NCBI GenBank assembly: GCA_029817715.1
Contig: JARUPY010000235.1
Location: forward strand, 248,001 to 312,000
Source of the DNA: Melastoma dodecandrum
Taxonomy: Eukaryota; Streptophyta; Magnoliopsida; Myrtales; Melastomataceae
Reading direction: 5' to 3'
DNA length: 64,000 nucleotides
Shown here: positions 48,862 through 61,419 of the stretch, in pieces
Layout of the letters: each line of letters begins with the position of its first letter
Numbering within the stretch: the stretch's first letter is position 1
Notes under the pieces: model-generated
What the model was told of the DNA's origin: nothing
The model's input: only the letters and a program-made list of their open reading frames with translations
The model's database searches: none
Translations under genes and position numbers: made by a program

Positions 48862-51245
48862 AGAGATACGTTGTGCCGTGTGGATTTGTCTGTTGAAGTG
48901 TTGAAAGTGTTGTTATTGTTGTGTTTTGTGAGTTACCAGGATCAAGGATGTTAGATCAATCAACTCCAGCAACCATGTTAGTGACAAGGTGGCTTAAGTT
49001 GAAGAAGGACCAAGATTCTATTAATGTGCTTGTAAAAGGATTGGTTGACATGATGGAGATGGTCACCGAGCAAATCAAGGAAGAACCACATGATTACTCT
49101 AGGATATAGTTTCTGAAGGTAAAAGAGTTCAAGTTGAAGGAGAGACCACAAGAGTAATGACTGGATTGCCGAGGAATGGAGTTGCACAGGACTTGCAATC
49201 AAGAATTGCATCCGATTTTCCTATGCATAAGAGAGAATTTCTAGATTTTGATGGCACGATTATGTTGGATTGATTATACATGTGATAGGTATTTTGAGTT
49301 GGAATGCGTTCATGAAGAAAAGAAATTCCTTGTGCATGTATTAAAGAGCGTTACAATGGAACTATACTTTCCTTAAGAGCATGAATAGTACAGAACTATT
49401 AAGCTGGAAAGTGTACATTTTGACTTTAACAAGGAGATGTAGAAGATAAGTGTTTAATGATCCAACGGGGGATGAAGAATTTGAAGCAAGACGGGCCTTT
49501 TTGATAATTTTTATGCGTATATGGAAGAGTTTAATGTATACTTGAGGAATGCATTATAGAAGGTTGATTTATCTGTTCATTTTAAGATTAGTTTGTTTTT
49601 CAATATATTAAAGGACTATAGGAGTACCTTGTGGTTGTTGAGACTTAATGATTTGTTGAGTGCTCCATTAGTGAGATGATTATTACCAATGACGTGCTAG
49701 TGGATTCATGGAGTTTTGGTGGTCTGAAACAAACTTGAAGATGAATAGACCATTTTCGGGAATTTCTGGAGGACCAATGAGGGGAAGAGAACTTGAACAG
49801 TCTTGAGGAAATGTATCAGTTCTATTGATCTAGTGAAGGTGTTGGTTGTTGATGGAAAGAAGATAGTTAGTTCAAGGAGTTTGAGTGAGTTTGAATGAGG
49901 AATGTAGGGAAAAACTAACTTTACAACTAATTTCTATGTGATACCATTGGTAGGGTGTGAGATGGTATTAGAAGTAAAATGGTAATCTTAGTTAGGGGAC
50001 ATTGTGTGGAATTTTAGGATAGCGTAGATGAAGTTCAAATGGGGTGGTCATATTGCAACACTGAAAGGACTTCAAGGTAATGAGAAAGAGAATATGTTGA
50101 AATTGGTTAGTGAGAAAACAATGGCTAGGTGTTGTATACGTCGACTATCTAACTTTTGTTTGGGAGTAAAATTGCAGGAAGACGGTATTCCAATGTATCA
50201 ATTGGAATGCAAAGAGAATGTAGATGGAGATATAGAAAAGGTATTGCATACCTTCTAGGATGTTTTTATGGAGCCTAAGTGACTTCCACCCTTTCGTGAT
50301 TATGGCCATTTTATAACACTCAAGGAAAGAGTACAAGGGGTAAATGTCAAGGCTTAGTAGCGGTTCATTCCCTTCTCCTGTGATGCAGGTCAAGAAGAAG
50401 GATGGTACTTCGTGCATGTGCATCAATATAGGCAACTTTATCGGTACACTATGAAAGATAAGTACCATATTCCTATTATAGAGGAGTTGTTGGATGAGTT
50501 GCATGGTTCTACTAACTTTTCGGAAATTCATCTTCGTTCTGGTTACCATTAAATAATGATGGCTCCTATTGATGTTCATAAGATTGCCTTCTGGCACACG
50601 ATGGGCATTATGTATTTTTGGTGATGCCTTTTGGCCTTACAAATGTACAATCGACATTTCAAGTGCTAATAAGCTCAGTTTTCAAACCCCACCTGAGAAA
50701 GTATATATTGATATTCTTTGACGATATTTTCGTTTATAGTAGATCTAAGGCTGAGCATGTGGATCATATGGGAGTTGCTTTATCTTTGCTAAGGATGCAT
50801 ACATTATTTGCTAAACGTTCTAAGTGTGTATTGGCAGCTCAAGAGTTGAGTATCTTGGGTACTACATAGACCAATATGGGGTATTTACTGATCCCAATAA
50901 GATATATGTTGTTCAAGATTGTTCGATTCCTCGTAATATGAAGCTGCTAAGGGATTTTCTAGGATTGAGTGGCTATTACAGGAAGTTAATCAAAGGTACG
51001 AGAAGGTTAGTAGGCCTTAAGTATTGAAGGAGGAGGCTTTTAAACGAGGGTGAAGAAGATTAGCTTAAGAGATTGCTAATTACTGCCCCTACATTGGCTC
51101 TACCTGATACGGAGGTGGACTTTGTTGGTATATGGGGGTGATTGTAGTTGTGTTTAGTGGTCGGTGCTGTGTGGATTTACCAGTTTGAGTGTGTTGAAGT
51201 GTTAAAAGTGTTGTTGTTGTGTTTGTGAGACTTACCGGCATCTGG
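48862..51245 (+). mobile_element. Decayed chromovirus-like Ty3/gypsy remnant
   Basis: Plus-strand sequence carries a gag-like FLDFDGT block near 49238. An RT follows in several frames: [11 protein letters not shown] (50395-50430), VMPFGLTNVQSTFQVLIS, FKPHLRKYILIFFDDIFVYS with the F-x-D-D catalytic motif (50618-50740), KRSKCVLAAQE, and in a shifted frame EYLGYYIDQYGVFTDPNKI and RDFLGLSGYYRKLIKG (50824-51027). Protein order and the IFFDDI motif fit chromovirus-type gypsy RT. Many stops are present. Related segments at 48862-48960 and 51162-51245 (TGTGTGGATTT... GTTGAAGTGTT... GTGTTTGTGAG) flank it in direct orientation. Confidence 0.75.
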
Positions 51246-51739
51246 ATGCAACTTCACAGACGAAAGGAAGATGACTGCTATCTATGAGGTGAACATGATG
51301 AGGATCCACGGTTACAGAATCGGATAACAACCTAGCTTTCCTCCACAGCCACAGTAGAATCAAAGCCTTCAGATCAAGAAGTGAATTGCATTGATCGAGG
51401 AAGAACCAAACCCTTTACATCTTAAAAATAAGAATCCCAAGAAAAGAAGATATCAAAATTAAAACCACATCTTTACTGTACACTAAAAGCAGTGAAAAAA
51501 TTTCAGTGCACAGCAGTTATTTAATAAGACCACTTGAAGACAATTCATTGGTCCGTCTCCCGATCGATTGCACACTTCCAGCAGAATCCTCCATCGCAAA
51601 AGCTATAACGGATGATGAACTGACAGCCATCATCTACAATGGGATGGGGCAATCTGTTGCGTGCTCCCTGCAAATCAAATCACTTCAACTTTTCTTTCAG
51701 TTAGATGACCCGAGGTGGAGCAGAGGGAGTTTTCTGTCT

Positions 51740-54125
51740 TTAGTCCGATTTGCCAAATGGTAATTGCTTGGCTCCTTGTTCCACTGCATCCCTCCAAAGC
51801 CTGTACCTAACTCCAAGCTTGTCATAAGACACTGGCCAGTTCCAGACATTCGCACCGTTGAACATCCGTTCTTGCTGTCCGACCACTAGCCGCAAGTCCT
51901 CGTTCAAGACCTGCGTATCATGAGATTCAAATAAATCTCTCCTCAAATTCATCTAGATTGACGGCATGAAAGATGCTCTAGCCGGTTTGATCATGACCGA
52001 TGTTTTCACCTGTTCTGCAAAGTGCCTCCACAGATACTGCATAAATGGGACGTGCTTTAGCACAGGAGCGAAATCCAACGACATCCGGTACAATAACCGG
52101 GTCTTCTTTGTGGAAGAAGGTAAGCACACATGAAGTTGGTGGAGATGCGTTGAGCACTCGCTAGTGCTCTGTCCCTCTAACTTCCCCGGCTTCGATATCC
52201 CAATTGTCGATAAGACCATACAAGGTGGCCGGAACTCCATGTCGATCGGGTAAGGGTCCCAGTATCCTTGGAGTCCTGACACTGGAGTCAGAAACTTCAC
52301 CAAACTGTGAAATCATTGCAACATCATCACCCCATCACACTTCAATCTCTTAAAGTGCAATTTCACCCCAAATTCATAGAAATTTTTATTATAAGGATGA
52401 GGATTCATAAAATTTATAATGGTGAGGAATCCGTACTTTGGGACGCTCCAGCCTTTGGCAAAGGTAGAAGTGTGGGTGAAGGGTGCGTGGGCCAAGTCGA
52501 GGAGATTATCCAGTAACAGCCCATGTTCCACAGGAAGTTCCATCACTATCTGAAACAAAACAATTGGTAAATCAGGACCGAGACGATGTGTGTTTGGTTG
52601 AAACCTGGTTTCTGTCCTAGAGCAGTCATACCTCGGCGTGAATTTCAAACCCAGAAGGCGGTAACAACGAAGGAAGAACGGCAGTGGGAGGATCATCACC
52701 AGGCCAAATCCATATCAATCCCTCTTGCTCAAAACATGGAACGGATTTTATTCTCACATCGAGCAGCCTCGTTGACGGCATCTTCTCACATTTACCATCT
52801 GTCGTGTACTCCCAACCTGGGCATAGTCAAGTGAACGGGTTAGAGCTGTCAGGTTATTTATCAAACAAAGGAAACAAGGACATTGGTTCAACTACTAACC
52901 ATGGTAAGGGCACTGGATCCGACCCTCATTGATGGAACCAAGATGGAGAGGACATGCCCTATGCGCGCAAGTATTCTGAACACAACCGGGTTTGCGATCC
53001 TTACCGCGGAAGATCACCCATGGCTCCTCAAAACAATCGATCGGAATCTGAGGTACACGAATGAAGTTATGCATCCTAAATGCAATGTACTTACTGATGA
53101 AATGAAAAGGGAAGCCACCGGATAAATTATCTTACCATCGTATCGTCCTTCAAGTCTGTGGAGAAGGCAACAGGATACCAGAAGTTCTTCAACCGGGCAG
53201 GATAAGGCTGCACGGGACCAGACACCTTCAGGCTCTTCCGTGGGACCTTGTTTCTGATGGGTTCGACTGATTGTGTTGAAGTGCTCGGTGGGGACCCCGT
53301 CTCATTGGCAGTGGTGGCACTTCTATCTTGAAGTAGCCTATCATTCACCAACGTCTCCATGTAAGCCAGCTTGTCCAATGCAGTGGCAACCCTTGCCTCG
53401 GAGATATGGACCTACAATTGTGCCTAGTCATCATCAGAAGACATGATTGGGAATCAAACATCATTCCAGGACAACAATCTTGATATCAACCTGTCTGTGA
53501 GCTTGTGCCAACTCTTCTTGCAATCCCGCGAGATCCTTCTTGAGGGTGCCAATAGACTTGTATTCACGAGCGAGCGGATTCAAAACCTCCACAACCTACA
53601 TTACATTTCGATCCTTGACTAAGAAAACTAAATTCACTACACCCTAGGCAAGGCATCCCTAATGCCATCCAAGGAACGACGCCTTCCTTAGAAGAAGGGT
53701 TTACGAAGCGAACCTTCTCGTGGAGGAGCATGATAGTAAGAAGATCCTGGCGGGCCCTCCAGTCCAAGTACTGGATATCATACCTAGCCACCTCCAGAGC
53801 CTGATTCACATCCAGAAACTTTCCCCTCAACTGAGGGGCCTTTGATCGAGGATCCTCGACGTCAAAAAGCGGCCCCCACAATCCCTTCCTATCCGTTGCC
53901 GACACATCGCCCTCCTCGCCAAACACGGCCACCACCCTCAGTCTCGCCTTGGCACCCTGCCATCAAATTAATCAAAAAGAAAATGTAAGGAGAAGACAAG
54001 TCAAATCGATGGCAAGTAGTAAAGACACAGTTAAGGAACGTGTTTACCCTTTTGGTGAGCAGCTTGGTTGATTTGTAGATGGAGATAGGGACGGAAAGGG
54101 CAGCGGCCGTGGCGACCGTAATCAT
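51740..54125 (-). CDS. CAO: Chlorophyllide a oxygenase, complete, 9 exons
   Basis: This plastid Rieske monooxygenase converts chlorophyllide a to chlorophyllide b, giving chlorophyll b for light-harvesting antennae. Minus-strand exons: 54048-54125, 53714-53956, 53491-53595, 53136-53411, 52900-53047, 52632-52816, 52437-52549, 52010-52304 and 51740-51910. They total 1614 nt, 537 aa, the usual length. Residues 1-26 begin a Ser/Thr/Ala/Lys transit-peptide-like stretch. The A domain spans roughly 27-142 and contains [10 protein letters not shown] at 96-105, like the known Clp degron. The B linker runs to about 210. The Rieske centre is C261-x-H263 and C280-x2-H283. The mononuclear iron motif N360-x2-D363-x2-H366-x4-H371 is intact. 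The C-terminus reads [14 protein letters not shown]. All introns are GT/AG and no damage is seen. ATG at 54125 is preferred over an upstream in-frame GTG because families start [11 protein letters not shown]. Confidence 0.96.
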
Positions 54126-54302
54126 GGCGGCCACCGAATAAACAGTTAAAAAAAACAGAGGAGATACGGGGGGAAGAAGAGAAGGGGGAGGTAAGAAGAG
54201 GAAGAGGAAGAGGAGAAGATGCTAAAATGCTTTTGTTTGGTTTGGGGAGGGAGATAAGAGGCTGGTGTTCCACGCGATCTCGGCTGTCCTCCCTCTGCTC
54301 GC

Positions 54303-54340
54303 CACGTGAACCACACATTGACCCCGTGGATGCTCACGTG
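54303..54340 (-). promoter_or_regulatory. Two G-boxes upstream of CAO
   Basis: CACGTG occurs at 54303-54308 and 54335-54340, 178 and 210 bp upstream of the ATG, within CCACGTGA and TCACGTGG contexts. G-boxes are bound by bZIP (HY5) and bHLH (PIF) factors that control chlorophyll genes by light. The intervening leader (54170-54240) is CT-rich on the transcribed strand, as in many plant 5' UTRs. Binding is inferred. Confidence 0.6.
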
Positions 54341-54344
54341 GCGC

Positions 54345-55324
54345 CTCCCCCATCCACACGCTTTCCCCAGCCCGCCCGTGACGTCATCTCTCCATTACAT
54401 ACGTGTACGCCTCTAAAATTTTTATTAGTAACCAATTTGGATGGATCTAATTTTAACCTATACTCTGTACTATTAATATTTGTTCGAAATTATGACATAC
54501 CCATCTTGTCTAAGAAAAGTCGGGAATGAAATTGTAAGTCATGGAATAGTTATAAGTAAATAGTTAATCAAAATCAATATAATTGTACCTGTAGTAATGG
54601 ATAATGAGATCAAGATAATTATGTTTTGGCTCCTGTTTACTAATTAATTGCATTTTGTTTCCTTCTTGTGGGTGGTGGGGGGAGGCGCAAAATATAGAGG
54701 TGAAAAATGAAACTAAAAAGAAATGCCAGGTAGGAGGACATGGGAGATATCTTTCCCTTATCTTTAACATATATTTTGTTGCTTGGGATTGGTCCGATGG
54801 GAGTTGTTTGATTTAGCGGGGCCTGGCCTGGCTAGTGTTTATGAGATTTTAGTGCTTTTGCCGCTTCCCACGTAACTCAAACCATCTATCATTTTAAAAC
54901 TATATTACAAAAAAAAAAATTGAAAATATATGATGGGGTTGACATTTGTTTAGTTAGCTTATTAGAAGGAGATCCACGAAGTTGAAGTGTCAATCCAATG
55001 CAAATCTTTCTCACTGCTTTATAAATAATTCCAGCTTATAATTCCTTTGTGTTTGTACAAATGGAAGTCAGGGATGGATAGGGGGGGAGAGGGATCCGGG
55101 GAGAGTAAGTATGGCCACAAGTTGATAGGTTCAAAAGCCCCACCATGTTTTCTCAAGAAGAAAAGAAAAATCAGAACCGGAATATGCCTCATCAACTTGG
55201 TCAGATCCTCTTTCTCCCCCGCCGATTTCATTTCCGTACATATTACTCCATGCGTCAGTCTTAATACCACTACGACTCCCAAGGCAATTTCCAAATATTC
55301 GATGTTTTGTTGCTCATTTTTATA
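54345..55324. other. CAO upstream region, no gene
   Basis: AT-rich intergenic sequence. I see no coding motif; the opposing 91- and 95-codon frames near 55019-55334 are shadows of each other without family resemblance. Confidence 0.4.
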
Positions 55325-55333
55325 TATAAAATA

Positions 55334-55920
55334 GGCAAAATATCAATTTATGGCCTCAACTTTGAACCAACTTTCTGTTTTGTCCTTAACTTAGTTTGTT
55401 ATATAATTTTATCACCAACTTTTGTTTTTATTTTAATTTTGACCAATCATGAATTTCTTCTAGCGAAAGCCAAACAAGGCCTTAATAGACAATTTTCATT
55501 TATCGACTAAAACGAAAAAAGATTTTAAAAAATAGGAAATAATATTGAAATCTTTCATTTGTTTTTTTATTATAAAATTTTAATGAACAAATCAAGTGAA
55601 TTGGAAGTCGAAGTTAACGATAGTTGCTGATGTTGTCAAAAAATATGAAAAATCGATGAATGTCGGATGATGTTTTATTAGAGGGCGATTATTACGGATA
55701 AAGTGGATTACGAGACGAATGAATGAGATGTCAAAACTCCACTATTATAGGACACATGTTAGACTATATTAAGGCCTTGTTTGGCTTTCGCTAGAAGAAA
55801 TTCATGATTGGCCAAAATAGAAATAAAAACAAAAGTTGGTGACAAAATTATATAACAAACTAAGTTAATGACAAAATAGAAAGTTGGCTTAAAGTGAAGG
55901 CCATAAACGTATATTTTGCC
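55334..55920. mobile_element. MULE-type MITE with perfect 9-bp TSD
   Basis: The 587-bp element begins GGCAAAATAT and ends ATATTTTGCC. Its arms of about 155 bp are near-complements, both containing GAATTTCTTCTAGCGAAAGC and ACTTAGTTTGTTATATAATTTT (as complements on the right). The flanks are TATAAAATA at 55325-55333 and again at 55921-55929, an exact 9-bp target duplication. Long arms plus a 9-bp TSD indicate a Mutator-like non-autonomous element. Arm plan and ends match the copies at 15507 and 16428. Confidence 0.9.
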
Positions 55921-56543
55921 TATAAAATATCATAAAATAGAGATTTTCTGGGTGCCGATTACCCTCGGTGAAGGTAAGAAATGTATCCAGTATGTAATTA
56001 ATTGCTCGACGCAATGACAGAATAAGAATCAATACGTATTAGAATAAATTATGCAATTCCTCGCGTATCATAAGTTTTTCTTTTCCTTCGTGGGGCCTAG
56101 ATGTACTAAACTTTTTGATATTTTAGGGGCTGAGTCCTGCCGCTGCAGCAGCTGACTATGCCCCACCTCAATAACAAATCGTACAAGCTACAGCAACCTC
56201 CTCCCCCTGTCTCGTCTCGGCTGATTAAGAAAAAAAATAAAACAAAATTAATTTTTACGAAATATATTTTTTTTTCTCTTCTTTCCATTGTTCTCGAGGA
56301 CAAAGCTATTGAATATACTATTCGAATGTACACGATTGTAAGCGGGTCCCATTTACACCAAACACATTATTAAATCTCTCGTTGTACATCCCATTTAAGA
56401 AATAAAGCCCTTCCTTTACCGTAGATTTTACTGTCATGGGATGTCACAAATCTGGAGGAGGCTAAAATGCCCCCCACGGAAGATTCCTAAGAACGAAATA
56501 ACGCTGCGAGTTCATATTTTAGGATAAAACTGTACAGTGAGTA

Positions 56544-56762
56544 TCGTACTTTTGTACGGGCTTTTCTTTTATAAAATACGAACTACTTTGTACCATACGA
56601 CGTGGTATGTACTTTAGTATGAAATAGTGTCGTGGGCTTCGTGCTTTTATAAGAACCGTTTTGTAAAGTATAAATACAAAGTGATACGTACTTTAATACG
56701 AAATAGTACCGTGGGCTTCATGCTTTTATACGAGCCGTTTTGTAAAACCTATACAAAGCCCA
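56544..56762. repeat. ~80-bp tandem repeat, 2.6 units
   Basis: Units begin near 56544, 56628 and 56707 and share 'cgtgggcttcgtgcttttata.gaaccgttttgtaaa', 'tacaaagtgatacgtactttaatacgaaatag'. The first unit is the most diverged; the third is incomplete. Confidence 0.75.
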
Positions 56763-56929
56763 TCAGCCTTTTCCGAAACTTCAACAATGGGATCCAAACC
56801 TAAAATTCGGAGACCCTCCCTAAATTAGAGACCCATCTTTAATTCTAACGGTTTCTTCCATCACAAAACATATACACAAGGGTTGGCGATGTATGTCAAG
56901 TAATTGCATATGGACTTTCATTAAATCAG

Positions 56930-57720
56930 ACATTTACAGTAGGACTGTGAGGATTGTGATCCGCCACAAGCCGCGGAAACGGGAAAAGACAACGGTGAAG
57001 GAGAAATGGAACACAAGGGAAAGGCGCAATCAAAATCAGGGTAAACGAACGAACGGGAAAAGAACCAGATAAACTTGGACCGCCACTAGATACAGCTGAA
57101 GCACCACCAGGATTGCCACGAGGTTTGAACGCCTCACAACCGGATACAAAAGCACCACCGATTATGGGAACGCTTAGATAAAATCTTTCCATGCTTGGAA
57201 TCCGTCAAACGATAAGAGAAATGGCGCAAAGTTCATGCAAGAACTTGACGGCTGCCAAATTTGGGTAAAAGTTCAAAAGGTTCTGTCTAAACCTAAGCAC
57301 AAGAGTCCTATTTATAGCGGACTAAAAATGGGATAAACCTAACTCCCCATTAGGTCCAAAATGGTAAAGACAAAAAACTAATTAAAAACAAGTCCAAAAG
57401 TAAAACTAAGGTAATTGAGCTTGACGTCGGCTGGCCCGACTGGAAGTCTTCTCGAGCTCCCCCTTCTCGAGCTCCAAGTCTCGAGATGATGTTTCAACTC
57501 GACCACGTCAATAGAGTGAAGATGCCCCTCATCTCGGGCGCTCCTCTCGAGTTGGCCTAGACTTGGCCTTGCTCGATCCAACTCGCATCAGATTGGTTGG
57601 CGACATTTTCAAAAAACTCGACTACATTTCACATTGGGGTTGTACATAAAGTCCGGGACATCACGTTCGGGAATGTCGTTGCTAATTATCTTGTCTGATA
57701 TCCAAAAACTGGCCATTGAT
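56930..57720 (-). repeat. Possible LTR with minus-strand TATA box
   Basis: The minus strand has GCTATAAATAGGACTC near 57310-57325, flanked by repeated TCGAG/CTCGAG words at 57450-57560 (TTCTCGAGCTCC twice, TCTCGAG). The layout resembles an LTR promoter, but no ends or partner copy were found. No gene is seen from 57720 to 59600. Confidence 0.3.
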
Positions 57721-59839
57721 TTTCTCTACATGTTCGAGAAGAGATTACTTGGGTAGTCCTGGAAAAACTTGCCTTTTGGTCAATGAACAAGTCTGCACAA
57801 TCAACTCCAAAGGAGCCAACGCCGTTAGTTCCTTTTATGTTTCACAACATTACTTGCAGCTCATCTTAGACCTCCATGTCAACAACGCTCTCGACCGAAC
57901 TCATAACAACTGACCCAACTTCCTTCAGAATAATCTCCTGGCAAGTAACAGAGTTGACGAGGTCAAGCTTCAGCCGCACTTGGTAAATTCTGTTGGAGGA
58001 AAATAAAGGCAACAACTTCAAAGCGATTCTACCCTACGATAAGATGAGTTTGTAGTCCTTGGTTGAATCATGTGATGATGGGGGGCGTTCATTTCGTTAA
58101 AAATGTATTCCATGATGTTATCGATGTTTCCTTCATTCACAGGTGCATATGCATGTAGGTTTTCAAGGATGGTTGAGCGAAGCTCGCGCACCCGGCTACC
58201 ATTTAGATGTTCCTATTGAATATTTTCTAGCATGAAGACATGGTAGCTCACCACATATGTCGGTGCATCCTCAAGTTCTTATGCGTCTAACTATATCTCT
58301 ATAGTGAGAAGGACAACGTTCGCAAATGTTATAAGGCGTCACAAAGCTACCTGTATGTTGTATCAGGGCGACTCGTCAAGGGGCACGATCTATGATGAAG
58401 TTGAGGATCGTCTGTTCTACATTTAGGACCGGCTGAGGAATGTGGGATACTAGGGATTGTTCTAATATACAACCAATATGTATTTGAGGCTTTGAAGTGT
58501 AGATTCTTGCATTGCGGTAAGATCTTTATATAACCCAAAATGCTTTATGTGGAGCTTCAATTTTTTAAGAGAGCAATTTATATTAAATGTTCTCGCAATA
58601 GGGACTTGGGAGTGATATGACAAACATGTAATAGCCGTCATGGTGATTCACCAATAAATCCTTCACGACTCAATCATTCAATGCCAATATCAACTTATCC
58701 TATAATATACAAGGTGATAGTAATGCATTACTAAATGACACTCAACCACCTTCAACCCAGAAATAACAAGCTTAAAATTGATACAACCCCACCTATATCT
58801 GGTTTGACTGACTGCATCAAGACCATATCAAATAAGCTATTATGATATCTCCAATTGATTTGAAATAAATTGGAGACTTAAGCAATATAATTTGTTTGTA
58901 AGGTAAATTTTATAAACAAAAACATAATATGAACAGGTATATGAGCTTTTATCGTTCGACGTTCAATCAGTCCATGCTACCCTGGGCAAATACTATGACC
59001 TGTTTCCAGATTTGCTAGTTATCCTATCGGGCCAAACCTATACTATCCACCAGCCCATAAAAAAGGACACAATCGTGCATGCAAGAAACTTTCTAATGTG
59101 TTTACGGAACAACAAAGGACACAATCGTGCATTCTCCTGGGAGCAACAGTCCAAGATGTGTTTAGTGGGACATCATGGTTGTAAGTAGGCCTTGTTGCTT
59201 CAAACTAATGAATTATCTTTCTACCATATCTTGGATGCGAAGTTGCTCCTAGAAGAGAAGTCAAGCCAGCGTACTCTAAAGGCAAAAGGACCGCAAGTTA
59301 CCTGGGCAGCCAACGTATGGAGCAAGGACCTTCTGTAATGTCCTTAACTTTTATCATTAAAAAAAAATATATTTTTCTTAAACCTCATCATACCAGTTAA
59401 AATTTGGTACGCATTTAGGAAAAATGACATGTTCTACACACACATATTATAATGTTTATGGCTTCATCTCTCTTGATTGAGCCTTTATACCTAAGTGACA
59501 ATCTTAACTAAAACCTTTGGATGAAGACTTGCATGCGTTCTACGAACCTGTCAACACCCATTCAAGAATATTAGTGTTTAACTAAATGCGACGACCCAAT
59601 ACTCGGACACCATGTTCGAACACACGTCCTTTAACGCTATTCAAGTTCTAGCATTCATTTCACCATTTATTCTCACAATAAATCTCATACGAAATCCTCA
59701 TATCTCCTCCTATTCATTTCTGGTTTCGCACAATTATGCATGGGGTCGGTTTCTTCCATCCGTCCTCACGCATCTTGACCGTCACAGGTCCATGCTTCCG
59801 TGGTCCCTTAATTCCTTCCCATCCCGGACTACTCACATT

Positions 59840-60215
59840 CGGGCTCATATACATCCTCACCATGGATCCTCACATCGGTCTCATGCTCATTTCCATCATG
59901 GATCCTCTCATCGGGGTCTCATATTCATACTCACACGGATCCTCACATCCGGTTTATACTCATTCCCACCACAAATCCTCTCATCCAGCTTATACTCATT
60001 CCCACCAGGGATCCTCTCATCCATTTCTCATATTCATTCTTGCACGGATTCTCGCATCCGGCTTATACTCATTCCCACCACAGATCCTCTCATATGTTTC
60101 TCATATTCATTCTCACACGGATTTTCACATCTGGCTTATACTTATTTCCACCACAGATCCTCTCATCCCTTTTTCATATTCATTCTCACACGGATCCTCA
60201 CATCCGGGGGTTCAT
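59840..60215. repeat. 73-bp minisatellite built of ~36-bp subunits
   Basis: Units begin with CATATTCATTCTCACACGG near 59920, 60029, 60102 and 60175, giving spacings of 109, 73 and 73 bp. Each contains a 36-bp subunit of the type TTATACTCATTCCCACCACA plus GATCCTCTCATCC. Because 73 is not a multiple of three, the repeat is open in more than one frame (201 and 211 codons). These frames are artefacts. Confidence 0.85.
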
Positions 60216-60554
60216 AAACCTTTTCTTCAACGCGTCACATACATAAATCACCTCCTTTCCTCGTTGTCTCATCATCAACGCATCAAGGTTCTATTCTCCA
60301 CACACATAACCACCTTATATAGGTTCATACTCGTTAACAAGCTTAAGTCTCGCTCATCCCCATCAGAATAGACACAGTACTTCTCATTACATTTAATTAT
60401 TGTTCTTGTATAGTCCACGCACATTCCTCCACACATCTACATACACGAACACATGTTTATGACCTCATTGACTCATTATCATCACCATAATCGTGTACAA
60501 TAAATACTCAACAAAACATAATCAAGGGCAATGAGTCATTTGGCCGGTAAATAA

Positions 60555-60770
60555 GGAAGGAGAGGGGAGTGGAGCGCACCTTAAATCCACACCTCCACAA
60601 CCCTTTTTCCTCTCTTTTTTCTCATCCGACACTTGCATCGTGGACTCCTCCTCGGTCAGCCTTTTTCTCCTCCTTCTTTCCTCCCTTTCTCCCCTCGCCT
60701 TCTTCCTTACTTTCTCCCCCTTTCTTCTCTTCCCTTCCTTTATTCCTCCCCAAGTTTTCAAGGCAAGGTC
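60555..60770. repeat. CT-rich low-complexity stretch
   Basis: Nearly pure pyrimidine on the plus strand (CTCCTTCTTTCCTCCCTTTC and similar). It explains the opposing Lys/Arg/Glu-rich frame. No gene. Confidence 0.8.
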
Positions 60771-61419
60771 ACAGTGAATAATGGGGTTCTCTCACCCTTT
60801 TTCCCCTTCTTATCCTTGTCTTATTTTATTTATAATAGTAATTTCTTTATGTCTTATCACTTTTCCTTTCCATGTCTTGTTGGAAAAGTTTTGATCCCTA
60901 AAGCCTTATCAAATTTAAGTAATAGTTGTTTGAAGTACCATTTTGTTAGTCAACAGGTTGACTTGGTCAAAGGACTGCATTGTGGTCAATCGCCCCCACC
61001 ATTTCCTCTTTGGGCATTGGGACTACCTCATCGGCGACGGGGAATGTCTTTGGGGGGACCCTCCCTCACCCTAATACGCTCCCACTGTATTTACGTCACG
61101 ATTTAACTTTGCAATTTAAGATCTCCCAGCGACGTTCTTAATCTAATGAAATCATTTATTTTAATTTTCGGTCGTCTTTCGGCCAATTTCAACCTCAAAC
61201 CTTCATCCACAATTTAGCGTTCTTGTTTGTATCGCCCCTTTCATGATGTGTGCTTACTCCTGCATCAAATTCATCAGTCAACTTTACTTACAATTTGCAC
61301 TCATATAGTTTATATTTAATAAAATGTTGGGTCATTACATCTCCCACCTAGATTCAGCTTTATATTCTAGCAAATAATGAAGGGTAGGTTGAGAGCATGA
61401 TCTTTCTGGCACGGAGTTG

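Noticed and set aside
59612..60371. Overlapping 201- and 211-codon plus-strand ORFs
   Set aside because: They are created by a 73-bp minisatellite open in several frames; peptides are low-complexity copies of each other.
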